DNA from: Heligmosomoides polygyrus polygyrus
Taxonomy: Eukaryota > Nematoda > Chromadorea > Rhabditida > Heligmosomidae
Length of the DNA stretch: 64,000 nucleotides
Reading direction: 5' to 3'
NCBI GenBank assembly: GCA_947396885.1
Contig: OX377202.1
Span: forward strand, 69,846,643 to 69,910,642
The notes beneath the pieces were generated by a model. The model saw only the letters and a program-made list of their open reading frames with translations, was not told where the DNA came from and ran no database searches. The translations under genes and the position numbers were made by a program. This document shows positions 50,850-61,946 of the stretch, piece by piece (position 1 is the first letter of the stretch; each line of letters starts with the position of its first letter).

Positions 50850-51771
50850 ATAGGGTGCACCAAAATAACGTGGACAAGATTTTTTGTCATAATTATAAAA
50901 CAAACAACAATTCGAAAAAACGACAACTAATTTTCAACATCACAAACATTAAGGTGCATCATATTGAAGTGGGTTCGAAGTGGCCTCCCTTGGAGCGGAT
51001 GCAAAGGGCCAAACGTTTCGCGAAGTGGGGCGATGGGCCGCAGGTCGTGGCTGGGAACAGATTCTGTTCACAGATGCGAAGCTGTTCACCGTGGAGCAGG
51101 CGCACAATCGCCAAAATGGCAAGATTTGGTCTACAGAGGCTCCAAGCAGTTCTGCTATCGTCGAACACCGCCAGAACCCACAATCGGCCACGGTTTGGGG
51201 CGGAATCATCCCTCTGGCAGGACCGTTTTCGTGGATAAAGGAGTTAAAACCGAAAAAGATGTGCACCAGCGAGACATTTTCGAGTACATAGGTCTTCCTT
51301 GGATCCAGTAGCACTTCGGTGATGCCCATTGGACGTTCCAACAGGACTCTCTGCACCCAAACATAGGGCGTGGAGTACGCAGGCGTGGTGCAAGGCCAAT
51401 TTCCTCGATTCCATCACGCCTTCGGAATGGCTGCCGTATTCTCCGGATTTGAATCCGATGGACTATAGTGTGTGGGCATTTTCAAGACTAGGGTCGGGGT
51501 CAAGCGCCACCGCAGTCTCCAGTCCCATGAAGGATTCCTAACGCCAGGAGTGGGAACGATTGTTTCCTGATGGACTGCGGCCCACCGCCCCAAAATTCGC
51601 GAAAGGTTTGACCCTTTGTATCCGCTCCAAGAGAGGCTACTTCGAAACCACTTTGAGGTGGTGTACCTTAATGTTTGTATTGTTGTAAATTAATCGTCGT
51701 TTTTTTCGAATTGTTGGTTGTTTTATAATTATGACAAAAAATTCTTGTTCACGTTATTTTGGTGCACCTTG
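50850..51771 (+). mobile_element. Tc1/mariner-like element with extended 195-bp inverted repeats
   Basis: Ends TAGGGTGCACCAAAATAACG at 50850 and the complement of CAAGGTGCACCAAAATAACG at 51771, each next to TA (50848-50849, 51772-51773). The inverted repeat continues for about 195 bp (50850-51043 against 51575-51771). Between them, plus strand, are GWEQILFTDAKLFTVEQAHN (first catalytic Asp), STEAPSSSAIVEHRQNPQSATVWGGI, VFVDKGVKTEKDVHQRDIF and, after frameshifts, WCKANFLDSITPSEW and YSPDLNPMDYSVWAF. The N-terminal DNA-binding part is absent: in its place the left arm encodes, in reverse, the C-terminal sequence (LCIRSKGGHFE). Dead transposase, but with mobilisable-looking ends. Confidence 0.9.
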
Positions 51772-51773
51772 TA

Positions 51774-52330
51774 TGTAAACGCACTCAATTTTCAAGTCAA
51801 TCAGTTCTTTAATTTTGCCATCCATGTTTTCAATTTTTAACGCAATCCGATAGCTTCCGCGAAACCCGTGGGAGTAGAATTCGAGGGGAATCCCAAGCAT
51901 AGACGGATTAACGTGGTTCTTCATCCCTTACAAAAACCTAGGATCTACGCCTGTTGTGTGGTGCCACCAAATAAATAGTGTTGGAGTGAGGGATCTGTCG
52001 TTGAATTGGTTGTTATGATTGAACATCGCGTATGTACATTGCCCAAACCTTGGTCTGTTGTAGCTGTGTTCCTTATTCTGAAAGCGCTTTAGATGGAACG
52101 CACCTATTTCCATTTAAGGGTTAACCTCAGCATAAAGATATCTAGAGGTTTTGACAGCATACAGCAAACACGTTTTAACCACATTTTATTCAATGAAGGG
52201 TTAGTGGATTACAGACTTTAAAAGTTCTTGCAGACTAACAAGTAGGGGGATGTAGAGAAACTCGATGTTGGATGCGTGGCGAAATTGTTTACCAAGAAAT
52301 ATCAGGATGGTAAAAAAGTCTACAATATAA
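51774..52330. other. No supported gene
   Basis: Short frames only; nothing recognised. Confidence 0.4.
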
Positions 52331-52339
52331 CCACCATCG

Positions 52340-53300
52340 CTAATCGCTAGGTGTGCCACCTACATAATAGGCAGGTCGCCGATTTCCTTCTCCTGGAAAT
52401 GGTGAGACTGGGAGTCAAAGAATTCGCTGACCGCTCTTTCAACACCTTCCACTCTGGTGATTTTTTCTTCGCTAGGAGTGCCTTAAGGGAAAGAAATAAA
52501 TAGTCAGAGGGTAGTGTCATGGAAAGGGATGTGAGGGAAACCATGTTCCAGCCCAGCCTCTCCAATTTCTCACGTCTTTCTTTAGCTACGTGCGGCCTAG
52601 CGTCGTCAGTGGAGGTGGACAGAAGCAGGTCTCGCCCCTTTTCCTCGAACACCGACCACTACTTTCTGAAGTTGATTGGGGCGTAGATGCTTCGGGTGAC
52701 TGTGTGGAGTACTGGGAGCAGCTCGTGCTAAACATTCCTCTCGAATCCCTGAAGCAGCAACAGAGGCAATTATTGGGATGAAGGCCCCAGTAGGACTCTG
52801 CTGTGATCGTCGCACTGGTGGATCTCCTCCCCGAGGAAGCCACGAGGAACGATGCGTGTTAGAATCGTGGACGACCCAGATCTCATCTCCGGTAATCAGG
52901 TTTTTCAGAAACTTATTTGGGGGCACAGAACGAGAGACTGACATTGATTATCTGGGAGAGCCGTATCAGTCAAGACATGAGAGATCTATCGTGTCAACAC
53001 TTTTCCGTAGTCTGAGGACTGTTTGATGCGTGCATCTGTCTCCTGTAGCAAGACTGAGGTACTAATCTAATTGAATCTTCTCTAACAGCATAGAGAACGG
53101 CGATATCTTCCACTGCGTGCGGTCATCCTGACTGAGGTCGTCTTCGAAGTCCGTGTCTCCTCCTCTGAAGTGAGCGAACCAGCGTTTGACCAGTGCTGAT
53201 GGAGGTGGTGTCCTTTACCGTTGATGTTTCGAACGGTTGCCGTCGCTCCAGTGCCACAACGCCGTCTATAGAGGATGATTGCTCGAAGGAAGTCTTGTGA
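52340..53300 (-). pseudogene. Decayed mariner transposase, third lineage
   Basis: Minus strand from about 53290: DFLRAIILYRRRC, then, frame-shifted, WFAHFRGGDTDFEDD at about 53120-53165, KNLITGDEIWVVHDSNTHRSSW (first Asp, TGDE kept) near 52850-52910, and STDDARPHVAKERREKLERLGW (second Asp in DDAR) near 52560-52610. After that comes MTLPSDYLFLSLKALLAKKKSPEW, where PYSPDLAPSDYHLF has lost its SPDLA part. The helix-turn-helix region is partly deleted. Ends not identified. Confidence 0.8.
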
Positions 53301-53857
53301 TATTGAGCTCGTGGCTAAGATTATTGAAGACAACGTGGCCATATATACCTTCCACGGAGAAATTTTGAGAATTATCTATAATACAAGTGCCATGTGTAAG
53401 GTAATTGGTTCCGATCAACAATGGAGAGCTGCGGATCTTTCAAAAAAGCATATTAAGACCTTTCTGCCACCCAAATACGCGAAAGAAGAAATCTCATTGC
53501 ATGGCGCTTCTAGCATTCAGTTTTGTTGGCAATTGCTTCGTTCTAGCAAAATGTTAGTGGACTCGCCCAGCTGTGGTCTGTTCTCATGTACCGCCCTTGT
53601 TTTGCAGCTTCCCAGGGCCAGCTTTTTGTCCATCACGGTCGCGAAAGACTCCGCCCAATGCGCGCCTTCAGCAAGGACAACGACCAGTCCACTTTCACTA
53701 CGACTCTTTACGTTCTGATGCTAGTAATCTCTGAAGAGCGTGCTAAGGCTTCAGCTAATTCTCTGAACGTTCCCGCTTACCTGGTTCGAACACTATGCAA
53801 GCCGTGATTTTGGCCTTTTCGAATACCGCTTGCGTTGTAATGTAATCTATCCATAAA
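53301..53857. other. No recognised gene; 147-codon plus-strand frame
   Basis: The open frame 53275-53718 starts within the mariner flank and reads ELVAKIIEDNVAIYTFHGEI and onwards. No domain is recognised. An AAG|GTAATTGG donor-like site at 53396 would suit an exon end, but nothing else supports a gene. Confidence 0.3.
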
Positions 53858-54158
53858 TGGGCGCGCGGAGCGCAGTCGGAGGAGTCGCCGGCTGTAGCCT
53901 GCACCCGATACCAGGTTCCTGGTTCGGATTTTCCGTCCAGGCCAACCAAGCTCTCCATCCCTCCGGGATTGGTGAATTGGTACCAGACTTGTCTGGGAAG
54001 GATAAAGTACTGACTTGTTCATCGGCTGGCCCCCGCAACTCATTGTATGGCCAAACACGTATTCAACTCGCATCCACGACATCCCGTAGAAACAGAATGC
54101 GTGGCGCATCTCAAAGGGGATTGAATAACGCCGTCCTTTATCCCTATCCTTTATCCAT
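53858..54158 (+). mobile_element. SINE family A copy, best preserved
   Basis: Head GGGCGCGCGGAGCGCAGTCG, B box GGTTCGGATTTTCC at 53921-53934, body GGTGAATTGGTACCAGAC and TTGTATGGCCAAA, tail of CCTTTATCC units. Flanked by TATCCATAA at about 53848-53856 and again at 54152-54160, a likely 9-bp target duplication (its right copy merges with the tail). Confidence 0.85.
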
Positions 54159-54160
54159 AA

Positions 54161-54997
54161 GTACCAGAGAACCTGTTCCATGCAAATAATGCTTTACAAA
54201 ATCATTCTCATTGCCATGTTACCTTTCTTTAGGAACACAATATTCTACATAAGACAGACAAGCGCATATTTTCAAAGAACTCCGCAGCAAAAATAAATCA
54301 GTCCTTCTGTGTGTGTGTGTTTTGCTCATGACAGATTTCTCCATGCCTTAGTGAGAAACAGACTTCTGAAACTACCAGCGCTTTCATCTCGACGCAAAAT
54401 CCCTATCTCTGCATGGCTCTCAAGTTGCTGCATCCCAACTACTCTAGTAAAGGAGTTAATATGAGACAGTTGTTCCGTGTTAAGGTTTCACGTACTAGAG
54501 GAAATTCACTTGAAATCAGATTAGCTTGTTCGAAGCAAACTCCTTCGCGTACAGAGCACGCACTGCATGCCTCCACGTCAAAAGCAATGTGGCAGCTAAG
54601 CTACCGTTTAGCGTTCTCGCTGAAATATCACGCTTCTTGAAATAGTCATACTGTGTAGTCACCATATAAGGAAGCACGCTGTGACGAGATTTAGCGAACG
54701 ATGCTGTGAGATTGAAGGGAAGGCAGCAGTGGCATCGAAATCATTGATAGTTATTTCTAAGAATCGCAACCCTTTATTTTCGGCGCTCTGTAACAAAGTG
54801 ATAGTAATTTCTGCTTCGAGATGTTATTCCAAAGCCGTCATGCAATAGGGATACCCATCATCGAAGAATGGCACAGTTCTGTGACTGGCCTCCTGACGAC
54901 AGTGTATGTATCTAGGTCCCGATCGTGATGGATTCAAGAGTGTTTGCTTTTCTTATTCAGGTTTGGTATGTATAGACTTAGAAGGGAAGAAACTGAA
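54161..54997. other. No supported gene
   Basis: Contains a (GT)n run of about seven units at 54310-54323. Nothing else recognised. Confidence 0.4.
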
Positions 54998-54998
54998 G

Positions 54999-56104
54999 CG
55001 TATGTCTGAACGGGGGAAGCGAGTCATATAGGAAGAATCCCCACCCCTCAAATAGTATAAAAATGTGTTTCTTTTTTGCAAAGTCGTTAAACTCAAAGAG
55101 TAGGGGGTCCTTGAAGTCACAATGGAGTACGGCGCATCACGAGTTTGGGGGTCTTGTGTGCCGCCCCGATGCCTCTGCCGGCAGGCGATTCGGAGCGCAG
55201 TGAATGTGCGGCTGCTTCATGCGGGGAAGGTCGAGGGTTTGGTTTTTGTGCGCTGCTGCATCATTTCAACTGACTGGTTGAGATTTGGAGGATTCCGACG
55301 TCTATACCATTTTCAGACGTTTTTATGTCTAATTTTACAGCTGCATGCTGTGGTATGTATCACTGATGTATCAGTGATGTACAAATGTTCAACATCAGTG
55401 ATACACAGGTGCAAAGTGCATGAAGCAGCACTCAAATGAGAAACTATGGTCTGTGGATCCCGCAGATTAACCTAAACGGCATCGATACATCCCGTCACCT
55501 TTGCCTATCACCTGGAAATCAGACGACTGCTGAAGGTTTTCCAAAACCTAACACCAACAATGGTTGCCGATGCTCGAGTGGTGATCCACCTGGTCACGCT
55601 GATTAGGCAAGGAACCTTCGAGGAAAGAAATCAAGCTGGCCGAACGGATGGCCAGCATACTAAAGGACTTCGAAGCAAGTCAACGTGAAGTTGACGAAGG
55701 CGTTATGGTTAAAAATCCGATCAGCAATAAAGGAGTCGCAAGAAAGGTACTCTCCACAGCGTAGGCTGGAAAATGGACAGAAAATGTCTGAAAATGGTAT
55801 AGACGTCAGAGTCCCACAAATCTCAACCGTCAGTTGAAATGCAAAAATGCAGCAGCACAGAAGGACCAAACCCTCGACCCATGAAGCAATGAGCAACGTC
55901 ACTTCCACTCCGCTCCAAGCCGCTTGTCGACAGGGGCATCACGGACGTACAAGACCCCAAACTCGTGATGCGCCGTACTTTATTGTGACTTCAAGGTCCC
56001 CTAATGCTTGGGTTTAACGACTTGGCAAAAAATAAACACATTTTTATACACATAGAGGGGTGGGATTCTCTCTATATGACTCGCTCCCGCCGTTCAGACA
56101 TACG
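54999..56104. mobile_element. 1.1-kb foldback element with about 350-bp inverted arms
   Basis: CGTATGTCTGAACGG(G)GG at 54999 is mirrored by its complement ending at 56104, and the two arms (54999-55350 and 55757-56104) align throughout with modest divergence and small indels. The centre (about 400 bp) has no coding capacity, and carries a perfect 12-bp hairpin GTATCACTGATG/CATCAGTGATAC at 55357-55404. The arms include open frames but they are not conserved. The superfamily is unknown; no clear target duplication. Confidence 0.85.
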
Positions 56105-56199
56105 ATTTAGACCCTTCCTTCGCTAGACTAACGTCGGAACCAGTAAAACGGTTGAGGTGTTTGTCCGAGTAGATTGCATGTCAAGAACCTTGTACCATG

Positions 56200-56250
56200 C
56201 GTACACGCCTCTGAAGACGGCTCAGTCGAAGCGTTAGGCCGAAATAAAGA
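56200..56250 (+). ncRNA. Hammerhead-like motif, near-canonical core
   Basis: CGCCTCTGAAGACGGCTCAG then TCGAAGCGTTAGGCCGAAAT. CTGAAGA fits the CUGANGA box exactly, CGGC(TCA)GTCG can form stem II with one G-U pair, and GAAG replaces the invariant GAAA. A GAAATAAAG follows, as in the Penelope tails at 35210, 38505 and 49117. No Penelope coding sequence is attached. The A-to-G change would be expected to reduce or abolish cleavage. Confidence 0.45.
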
Positions 56251-58637
56251 CCCACCTAAAACTTCGTGTTAAGCACTGTACTAAAATAGATAACTAAATG
56301 TTGTACTAATTTTATTTCCTTTGTCACAGAGTTCTTCATCTAAACCATATCACCGCCAAGGACGGACTGTCCTGACTTGAAGCCTTTAAAAAAATCTTTT
56401 CAGTTGTAATTCCTCTCACTTTTAGGCACTTGTGTTACAGTTTCCTCGTTGTGTTTGAATTTTGGTCTCTTCTCAAATCTCTTCGGCCCAAAGTGTTGCT
56501 TGTTTGTTTCGCTTCTTCACTCATCTGATTTTTTATTGGCTTGTTATCTCTAGTTATGGTCATTTTTATGTTCCTCTTGCTTTCTGAGTTTGCCTGCACG
56601 TTCACGCACACATATGCCTGCGTCTATTAATAGCTGAACAAATTTCAACATCGCGGATCCGTGCACACTGCTCCGAGGTTCCCACAGCTGCCAGAGTCGT
56701 ATCTCCACCATTGGTCAAATATACTGTAGCTCACGCAGCTGACGGCCGCCTACAATGCGCCCTCGACCATCGGGCGTTAGCTGGAGTCCCTCGAGTATTC
56801 TGGTCATTCGCCGCAAGGCATCTACATTGCATATTAGAATATGCATTCAGTAACATCACATCGCTCTATTTTTGCATGCAGTTTTGCCGGGAAGGGCTGG
56901 ACGAAACAAATGAGAGACCTCGTTTCCTCCCCTTGAAACCATCCTCTCTCCCTTGCCTTCTTCATCGTGCTTCTGCTCTCCAATCACCGCATTCACATTA
57001 CTTCGAAAAGGCGTTTTCCGTTTTAAAAATATGCCTGCTTTGAGACTGCATCACAAGACTAAAGACAGACATCAACTAAAAAATTTCTTAGCGATCACTG
57101 GTGACATAACTAACGAAAACCTTCTAACACCAGCTTTCTCTAGAAATCGATTCACATCAACAGATGTGATGTGAGGCTACAGTTATGATTGGAGAAGCGC
57201 CTTTCTCTCTTTTGAGAGCTTATTACCAGCAGTTCCTCATCTTCATGATAAAGTAGCACGAGGTCGCCTCAATTCACTTGCTGCATCATCTGCGCAATAT
57301 ATAACGCTGGCCCCATACATGTCGATGAATTTAGACTGTTCTGGTTCTTGCTATGACACTTCCGAAAGCCTTCCAGTTAATCAAAACGCGACGAAAGAGG
57401 TCACAAAAAACCATGCGCTAATTGGTTTTCTTGTGTCACTACTAAGGATTTACGTACATGTCGCTGATCTCTTAACTTCATCGAGAGCATTCTTAGGCAA
57501 TGACGAGACCATCTTCATTTCAGACCTCCAGAGAAGATATGTCCTGCTCCGCTTCTACCACGATATGCCTCTCCGGTATGTTCTTCACATTTGCGCACCC
57601 ACCGCTACCCAACGCCCCCCCCCCCCCCCACCCACCTCCACATGTCTTACTACAGAAGGAAAATCGGTTCTCGCGATCTCATGCTTCTACTTGGACCTTC
57701 GTTTCTACGAAGAAGATGCTAAACAGGAGTTGAGACGGTCGATGACGTACAGCGTAGTCAACACTTGGACTACAGACATCTGCACAGGTATCTGGAGCCG
57801 CCATAAAGTCGAAACGTGAGGCTCTGCTGAATAGCTGGTCTGAAAATGATACTAACCGGAATGCAGAAATTACAACGAGGAAAGAGCCGAGAACTTCTAT
57901 TAAATATTTTCGTTCAGCTTTTCCCTAGCGCTACACGTCAAGCGGAAGAAAGGAGTTTCAGTATGCATTAGCACCGGTAGAAGGGTACTTGTGCAGAATT
58001 ATATCCAGCACTACAGAGGCCTTGGCATCGTTTCCACCACTTCAGCCGTGGCAGAGCAAAGGCAATACGTAATAAGGACGTGGGCAGATGTGCATTTCAT
58101 ACGTGATCCGCTCCCTTCATACAGACATCACATGAGGTTTCCCTTTGCATCCACAGAACACCTTTAGGGTCATCCATCAAGCACGCTTTCTTCGCATCTT
58201 TATAGAGAAATTTGAAGTTGCCAGACAACAACGCCTTAAACCTTAACAGCTACCGTCTAGGCAGGGTCAGTTGGCCGCGCTTAGGCCCACTCTGTCTGCT
58301 GCCACTAGGCATGCTCCTCTTAACAAACTTCTACTGACGATGTCCACTCCACTGAAGGAAAACGATACGTTGTAGCGTACTTCTTTTTGTTTCCGCTGCG
58401 CAGGAAAATCATTTTCTCTTCCCGAAACCTTCTTTGGGAATTAATCAACGCTACGATCAATAATTATACAGTACTCCGAATGGTTATAGTAGTTAGCAGC
58501 AGCATATTTCCCTGCGAGAACCCGGCATTCCCCATGTAATGCAACGGGAATTCTAAACTGCACAAAGCAACCATCTCCTTTTTGACTGAGGTTCCTGTAA
58601 TTTCGGAACGAAGTTCTACATTAACCATATACTGTCT
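56251..58637. other. No supported gene in 2.4 kb; possible exon-like segment
   Basis: The longest frame is 57319-57819 (166 codons, unrecognised). Within it 57525-57571 lies between a TTTCAG acceptor-like and a GGTATGTTC donor-like site, so a small exon cannot be excluded, but there is no homology evidence. A C15 tract is at 57615-57629. Confidence 0.3.
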
Positions 58638-59195
58638 GTGCCACTAAGTTATTCTCACCGACTGTTGGATCAAATTGCAGAAGCTGCAAGCCCAATATCA
58701 AAGCGCCCACATCCGCTCTCCTTGTTCTGCATAGCTTTGCCTCAATCCGTTTCAGAACCGCAGTACAGGCAGTCTCCTGGAACCAGCGAGACCGAGTGTA
58801 GCGTAGAACACATTGCACAATGCATCTCTACGACGCTTCGTTCTAACGTGGTGCGGCGTTACCACGCCATTAGCAGTTTTTCCCCTACGCTAATAACACG
58901 TCGTGCCAGCCAGCGCGGCTCTGTCGCAAGAGGCGCACGTTTTTCCACATCTAAGACGTGTAATCAGCTCGATGTACCGATCACACCACGACGGCCACAA
59001 ATCCAAACAAAGGACCATCGAAAGCAGAATTCCGCCGGCCGGGGGATCGCCGGGCTCTCGCTGGAAAAGCGGTCGTCCAGCGAGCTATGTCAGTTTGCAT
59101 ATTCCAGAGACATCACTTCCACCTACCGACAAAAGAAATGCAATGCAGGAGCTTATGGCATGAAGTTCTGCCAAAAAATGAGCGCTTCAACCTAG
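58638..59195 (+). other. 185-codon open frame, unrecognised
   Basis: Starts MPLSYSHRLLDQIAEAASPI and is serine- and arginine-rich with no domain, signal peptide or membrane segment I recognise. Its composition and lack of splice-like borders argue for a chance or repeat-derived frame. Included only because it is one of the longest frames without a transposon match. Confidence 0.2.
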
Positions 59196-59414
59196 AATGC
59201 GGTCAGGCATAATTTACTCCATGTCTTCAGGAAGGATCTCTACTCCGGTGGGGATTCATCAGCACGCATTGAAAACCCTTCTGCTCCATTCACAGCATTC
59301 CCCTACACCGTTTCTTACGTGTCTCAACTTCAACGTGACGGCGACGTCGCGAACGCAACTAAAGCTTCTTTGTTGGGGTCCTACCCAGACTAACTAGCCC
59401 TTCCTTCTTTCCTG

Positions 59415-59560
59415 AACCGAAAAATTGGTAGCAGACCTGCCCGGGAAGGACAAAGCGCTGACCTGTTCAGCAGTTATGCACCGCAGGCCAAGTTTGTACG
59501 CATTCAAATTGCCCCCGCGATATCCCTCACAAGCAGAATGCGAGGCGCACCCCGCATATG
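59415..59560 (+). mobile_element. SINE family A fragment
   Basis: AATTGGTAGCAGACCTGCCC, GGGAAGGACAAAGCGCTGAC and GTACGCATTCAAATTGCC match the body of the family. The tRNA-like head is missing and the 3' part is diverged. Confidence 0.65.
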
Positions 59561-59582
59561 AATCAATCAACGAAAACTTCAG

Positions 59583-60060
59583 CGCGGACCGATAAAGCAA
59601 AACAGACGTCTGGCACTGCCATGTCGTGATTAGAATCTATCCTGCAAAAGGTTTGGAGCTGTAACAGTAGCGGAATTACAGTGAACTCACAATTTGCTTG
59701 TTAGGCCTCTGTCATACCATCGCTCACCCCGTGCGACGCCTAATGATATGCTCCCATATCGATCGGGCGGCGCGATGGAATCGATATGGGTGCATATCAT
59801 TGGGCGTCGCTCGGGGTGAGCGATGGTATGACAAAGGCCCTAGCGATAAAGTAATCAAAGCGGAACATTGAGGTGCACGGCTCACGAGATAGACGGCAGC
59901 GGCTGGATGGGCGAGTGGGTGTGGGTGTGGGGCGAACTTACAGGAAGAGGGTCATGGGTTCGAGGATTGCGATTCTGCATTGCTCTGCTTCTGCTTGCTC
60001 ACCGCTCTTTTGCCGATGTAAAGTGCATCTTGGACACCGTAGTGTACCATACTGACGTTA
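59583..60060 (+). mobile_element. tRNA-derived SINE family B, copy 1 (interrupted by a MITE)
   Basis: The element has an upstream block (GCGGACCGATAAAGCAAAAC, CACTGCCATGTCGTG, TGCAAAAGGTTTGGAGCTG) and a tRNA-like block with an A-box-like GGGCGAGTGGGTG near 59908 and a B box in GGGTTCGAGGA at 59956-59966, then GCTCACCGCTCTTTTGCCGA and a GTAGTGTACCATACTG end. The second block resembles a Leu/Ser-type tRNA head. The copy at 61590-61946 (minus) has the same blocks without the 141-bp insertion at 59702-59842. Confidence 0.75.
59702..59842. mobile_element. Palindromic MITE with ATCGAT core (copy 2)
   Basis: TAGGCCTCTGTCATACCATC at 59702 mirrors the complement of TAGGGCCTTTGTCATACC ending at 59842, and the near-perfect palindrome continues through GCTCACCCCG(A)GCGACGCC to CCATATCGAT...ATCGATATGG around a GGGCGGCGCGATGG loop. 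It sits inside SINE family B copy 1, and the homologous position in copy 2 is uninterrupted. Size and core match the MITE at 47629-47767. Confidence 0.85.
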
Positions 60061-60169
60061 AAATTTTATTCCAACCAATTTTAGACGATTTAACAACGGT
60101 GCTGCATATTTTCCTCCACCACTCTTTGCTAATCGAAGATGGATCACAAATCTGTCAAACGTTTTCACG

Positions 60170-60285
60170 TTTCACGCCGAATTTTCAAAAATGGATACGG
60201 TATTTGTACTCATCATCCAAAATAATAGTACTGGCCGATGTTTGGGCGATTTTTTTTCGACCTCTCATCGACTTTTAGAGTCACG
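60170..60285 (-). repeat. Repeat, inverted copy at 61050-61150
   Basis: On the minus strand: GATGAGAGGTCGAAAAAAAA, TCGCCCAAACATCGGCC, TATTTTGGATGATGAGTAC and CCATTTTTGAAAATTCGG, matching 61060-61150 in the plus orientation. The TTGG(A/G)TGCTGA.CACGA.T.TGG words recur at 60915 and 61228, suggesting remnants of a dispersed satellite. Confidence 0.6.
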
Positions 60286-60324
60286 ATAGCATGTACAATT
60301 TTGAATGATCTTATAATGCTCAGA

Positions 60325-60560
60325 AATTAACCTGCAAAAGCTATGGAGCTTTAATTATAGTTATATGTTCGAAATCTCATAGGTTTCCTCAAGAAGCTGG
60401 AGGGTACATTCAAGTGAATCATTCATCGCAGGCTAGGCAGTAACTGGGCGTGTGGATAGTGATGCAGACTTACACGAGAAGGGAATAGGGTTCAGATCCG
60501 GGACAGGGTTTTGCGGATTGTCCGTTTTTGTAAATGTAGAATGCGTTTTGACCTCGGCCA
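60325..60560 (+). mobile_element. SINE family B, diverged copy 3
   Basis: AACCTGCAAAAGCTATGGAGC matches the upstream block; GGGCGTGTGGATAGTG, GAATAGGGTTCAGATCCGG (B-box region) match the tRNA-like block. Strongly diverged. Confidence 0.5.
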
Positions 60561-61589
60561 GACACCGTTTTCATTTTCTAACTTTTTTCGATTTCTTGTC
60601 GGATATGAAATAGTCAGGCTACTTCATGTTCCCAAAAACCCATGCTTGTCTCGCTGGGGAAGCTCTTGTTAGTTGCTACACCTATATGATTCTTCTGTAA
60701 TGTCCTCTGCTTGCTTTGAAGATGTTTCTCATTTTAACCTCATTTACGAACATGACCGAGATCTGTTGCTTCATTCCATCTCCTGGATGTGCTGATCAGT
60801 CTTGGGACATTGTAAATGTAGGTTCTTGTAGTAAGCCGTCGACTTCGTCGATAGAGAACAAAATTTCGTCAAGGCTTCGTGGGTAGAGAGTAAAACCTTG
60901 TCCAAGCTGTCTTGTGGCGGTTAATTGGGGTGCTGATCACGAGTGTGGCAAACGCTTTCGGTGTTACTGTCGACCACAACAGGTGACGGTGAATATGGGC
61001 AAGTAAAGGGGTGGAGACTGAATAACCGGCAGCTGTACTTCCTCACTCCAAAAGTACGAGGAGAGGTCGGAAAAAACTTCGCCCAAACATCGCCCGCACT
61101 GTTATTTTGGATGCTGAGCACGAATATGGTACCCAAGTTTGAAAACTCGGCCGGCCACGGTAGGTTACTGTGGGTATCGTGAGCAAGAACGGCGGGGTCA
61201 TGATCACTGTCGCCCTTTCCTCACCTACAAAGGCCATTTAAGCTGCTGACCGCGAATCTGCCATCCCTTTTTCTAAATTATCTATTTTTCGGGTAATACT
61301 TTCTATCTCAGGGTAGAGGATTGGAAAGCAAGTCTGATCACAATGTTGAAGAAAGAGATCCTATCTACTGACACTGATAACCTTTATCACTCATGAAAAT
61401 GGGATCACACGATCACGTGAAAACGTCTATCAGGTTGTGATCAGCGCCTCAATTAGCTTGCAAGACGAAGTATGGGCGAAAATTGCTTTCGATCTCCAGA
61501 GTCGTGGGAGTACAAGTCCCTACCTCTTCGATTAGCAGAAAGTGATGGGGAGATAGGCAGCATCGTTGTTAGATCGCATCACATGGGTT
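60561..61589. other. No supported gene; repeat copy at 61050-61150
   Basis: Besides the inverted repeat partner at 61050-61150, the words at 60915 and 61228 belong to the same loose family. No domain or RNA seen. Confidence 0.4.
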
Positions 61590-61946
61590 AAAAGAAGGCT
61601 ATAACGGCAGTATGGTACAGTACTGTGTTCAAGGTACACTATACATCGGCAGAAGAGCGGTGACCAAGCCCAGTGATGCAGAGTCCCAACCCCAGGACCC
61701 GAACCCACGACCCTATTCCTGCAAGTCCGCCCCACACCCTCTCGGCCACCCAGTCGCTGCCCGCCTGTCTCGTAAGCGGCGCACCTCAATGTTCTGCTTT
61801 GGTTACTGTATGGCAAACAAACATATTATGAGTTGTCTGTAATTCCGCTATTGTTGCAGCCCCAAACCTTTTGCAGGTTAGATTCTAACACGACATGGCA
61901 GTGTCAGACGTATGTTTTGCTTTATCGGCCCGCGCTGAAGTGGTAC
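61590..61946 (-). mobile_element. SINE family B, copy 2 (uninterrupted)
   Basis: Minus strand: GCGGGCCGATAAAGCAAAAC, CACTGCCATGTCGTG, TGCAAAAGGTTTGGGGCTGC, GGAATTACAG, then AACATTGAGGTGCGCCGC and GGTGGCCGAGAGGGTGTGG (A box), GGGTTCGGGTCCTG (B box, 61692-61705), and GTACTGTACCATACTG. The A box and GGGCGGACTTGCAGG stretch are very like a Leu/Ser tRNA. It serves as the empty-site reference for the MITE in copy 1. Confidence 0.75.

Noticed and set aside
57319..57819. 166-codon open frame with splice-like sites as an exon
   Set aside because: TTTCAG and GGTATG words are frequent by chance; no homology or frame continuity supports it.
58638..59195. 185-codon plus-strand open frame as a host gene
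   Set aside because: No recognisable domain, no conserved neighbours, no convincing exon borders; composition looks random.
61690..61780. Functional Leu/Ser tRNA gene
   Set aside because: Same reason: it is the head of a repeated SINE (three copies in the window) and lacks paired acceptor ends.
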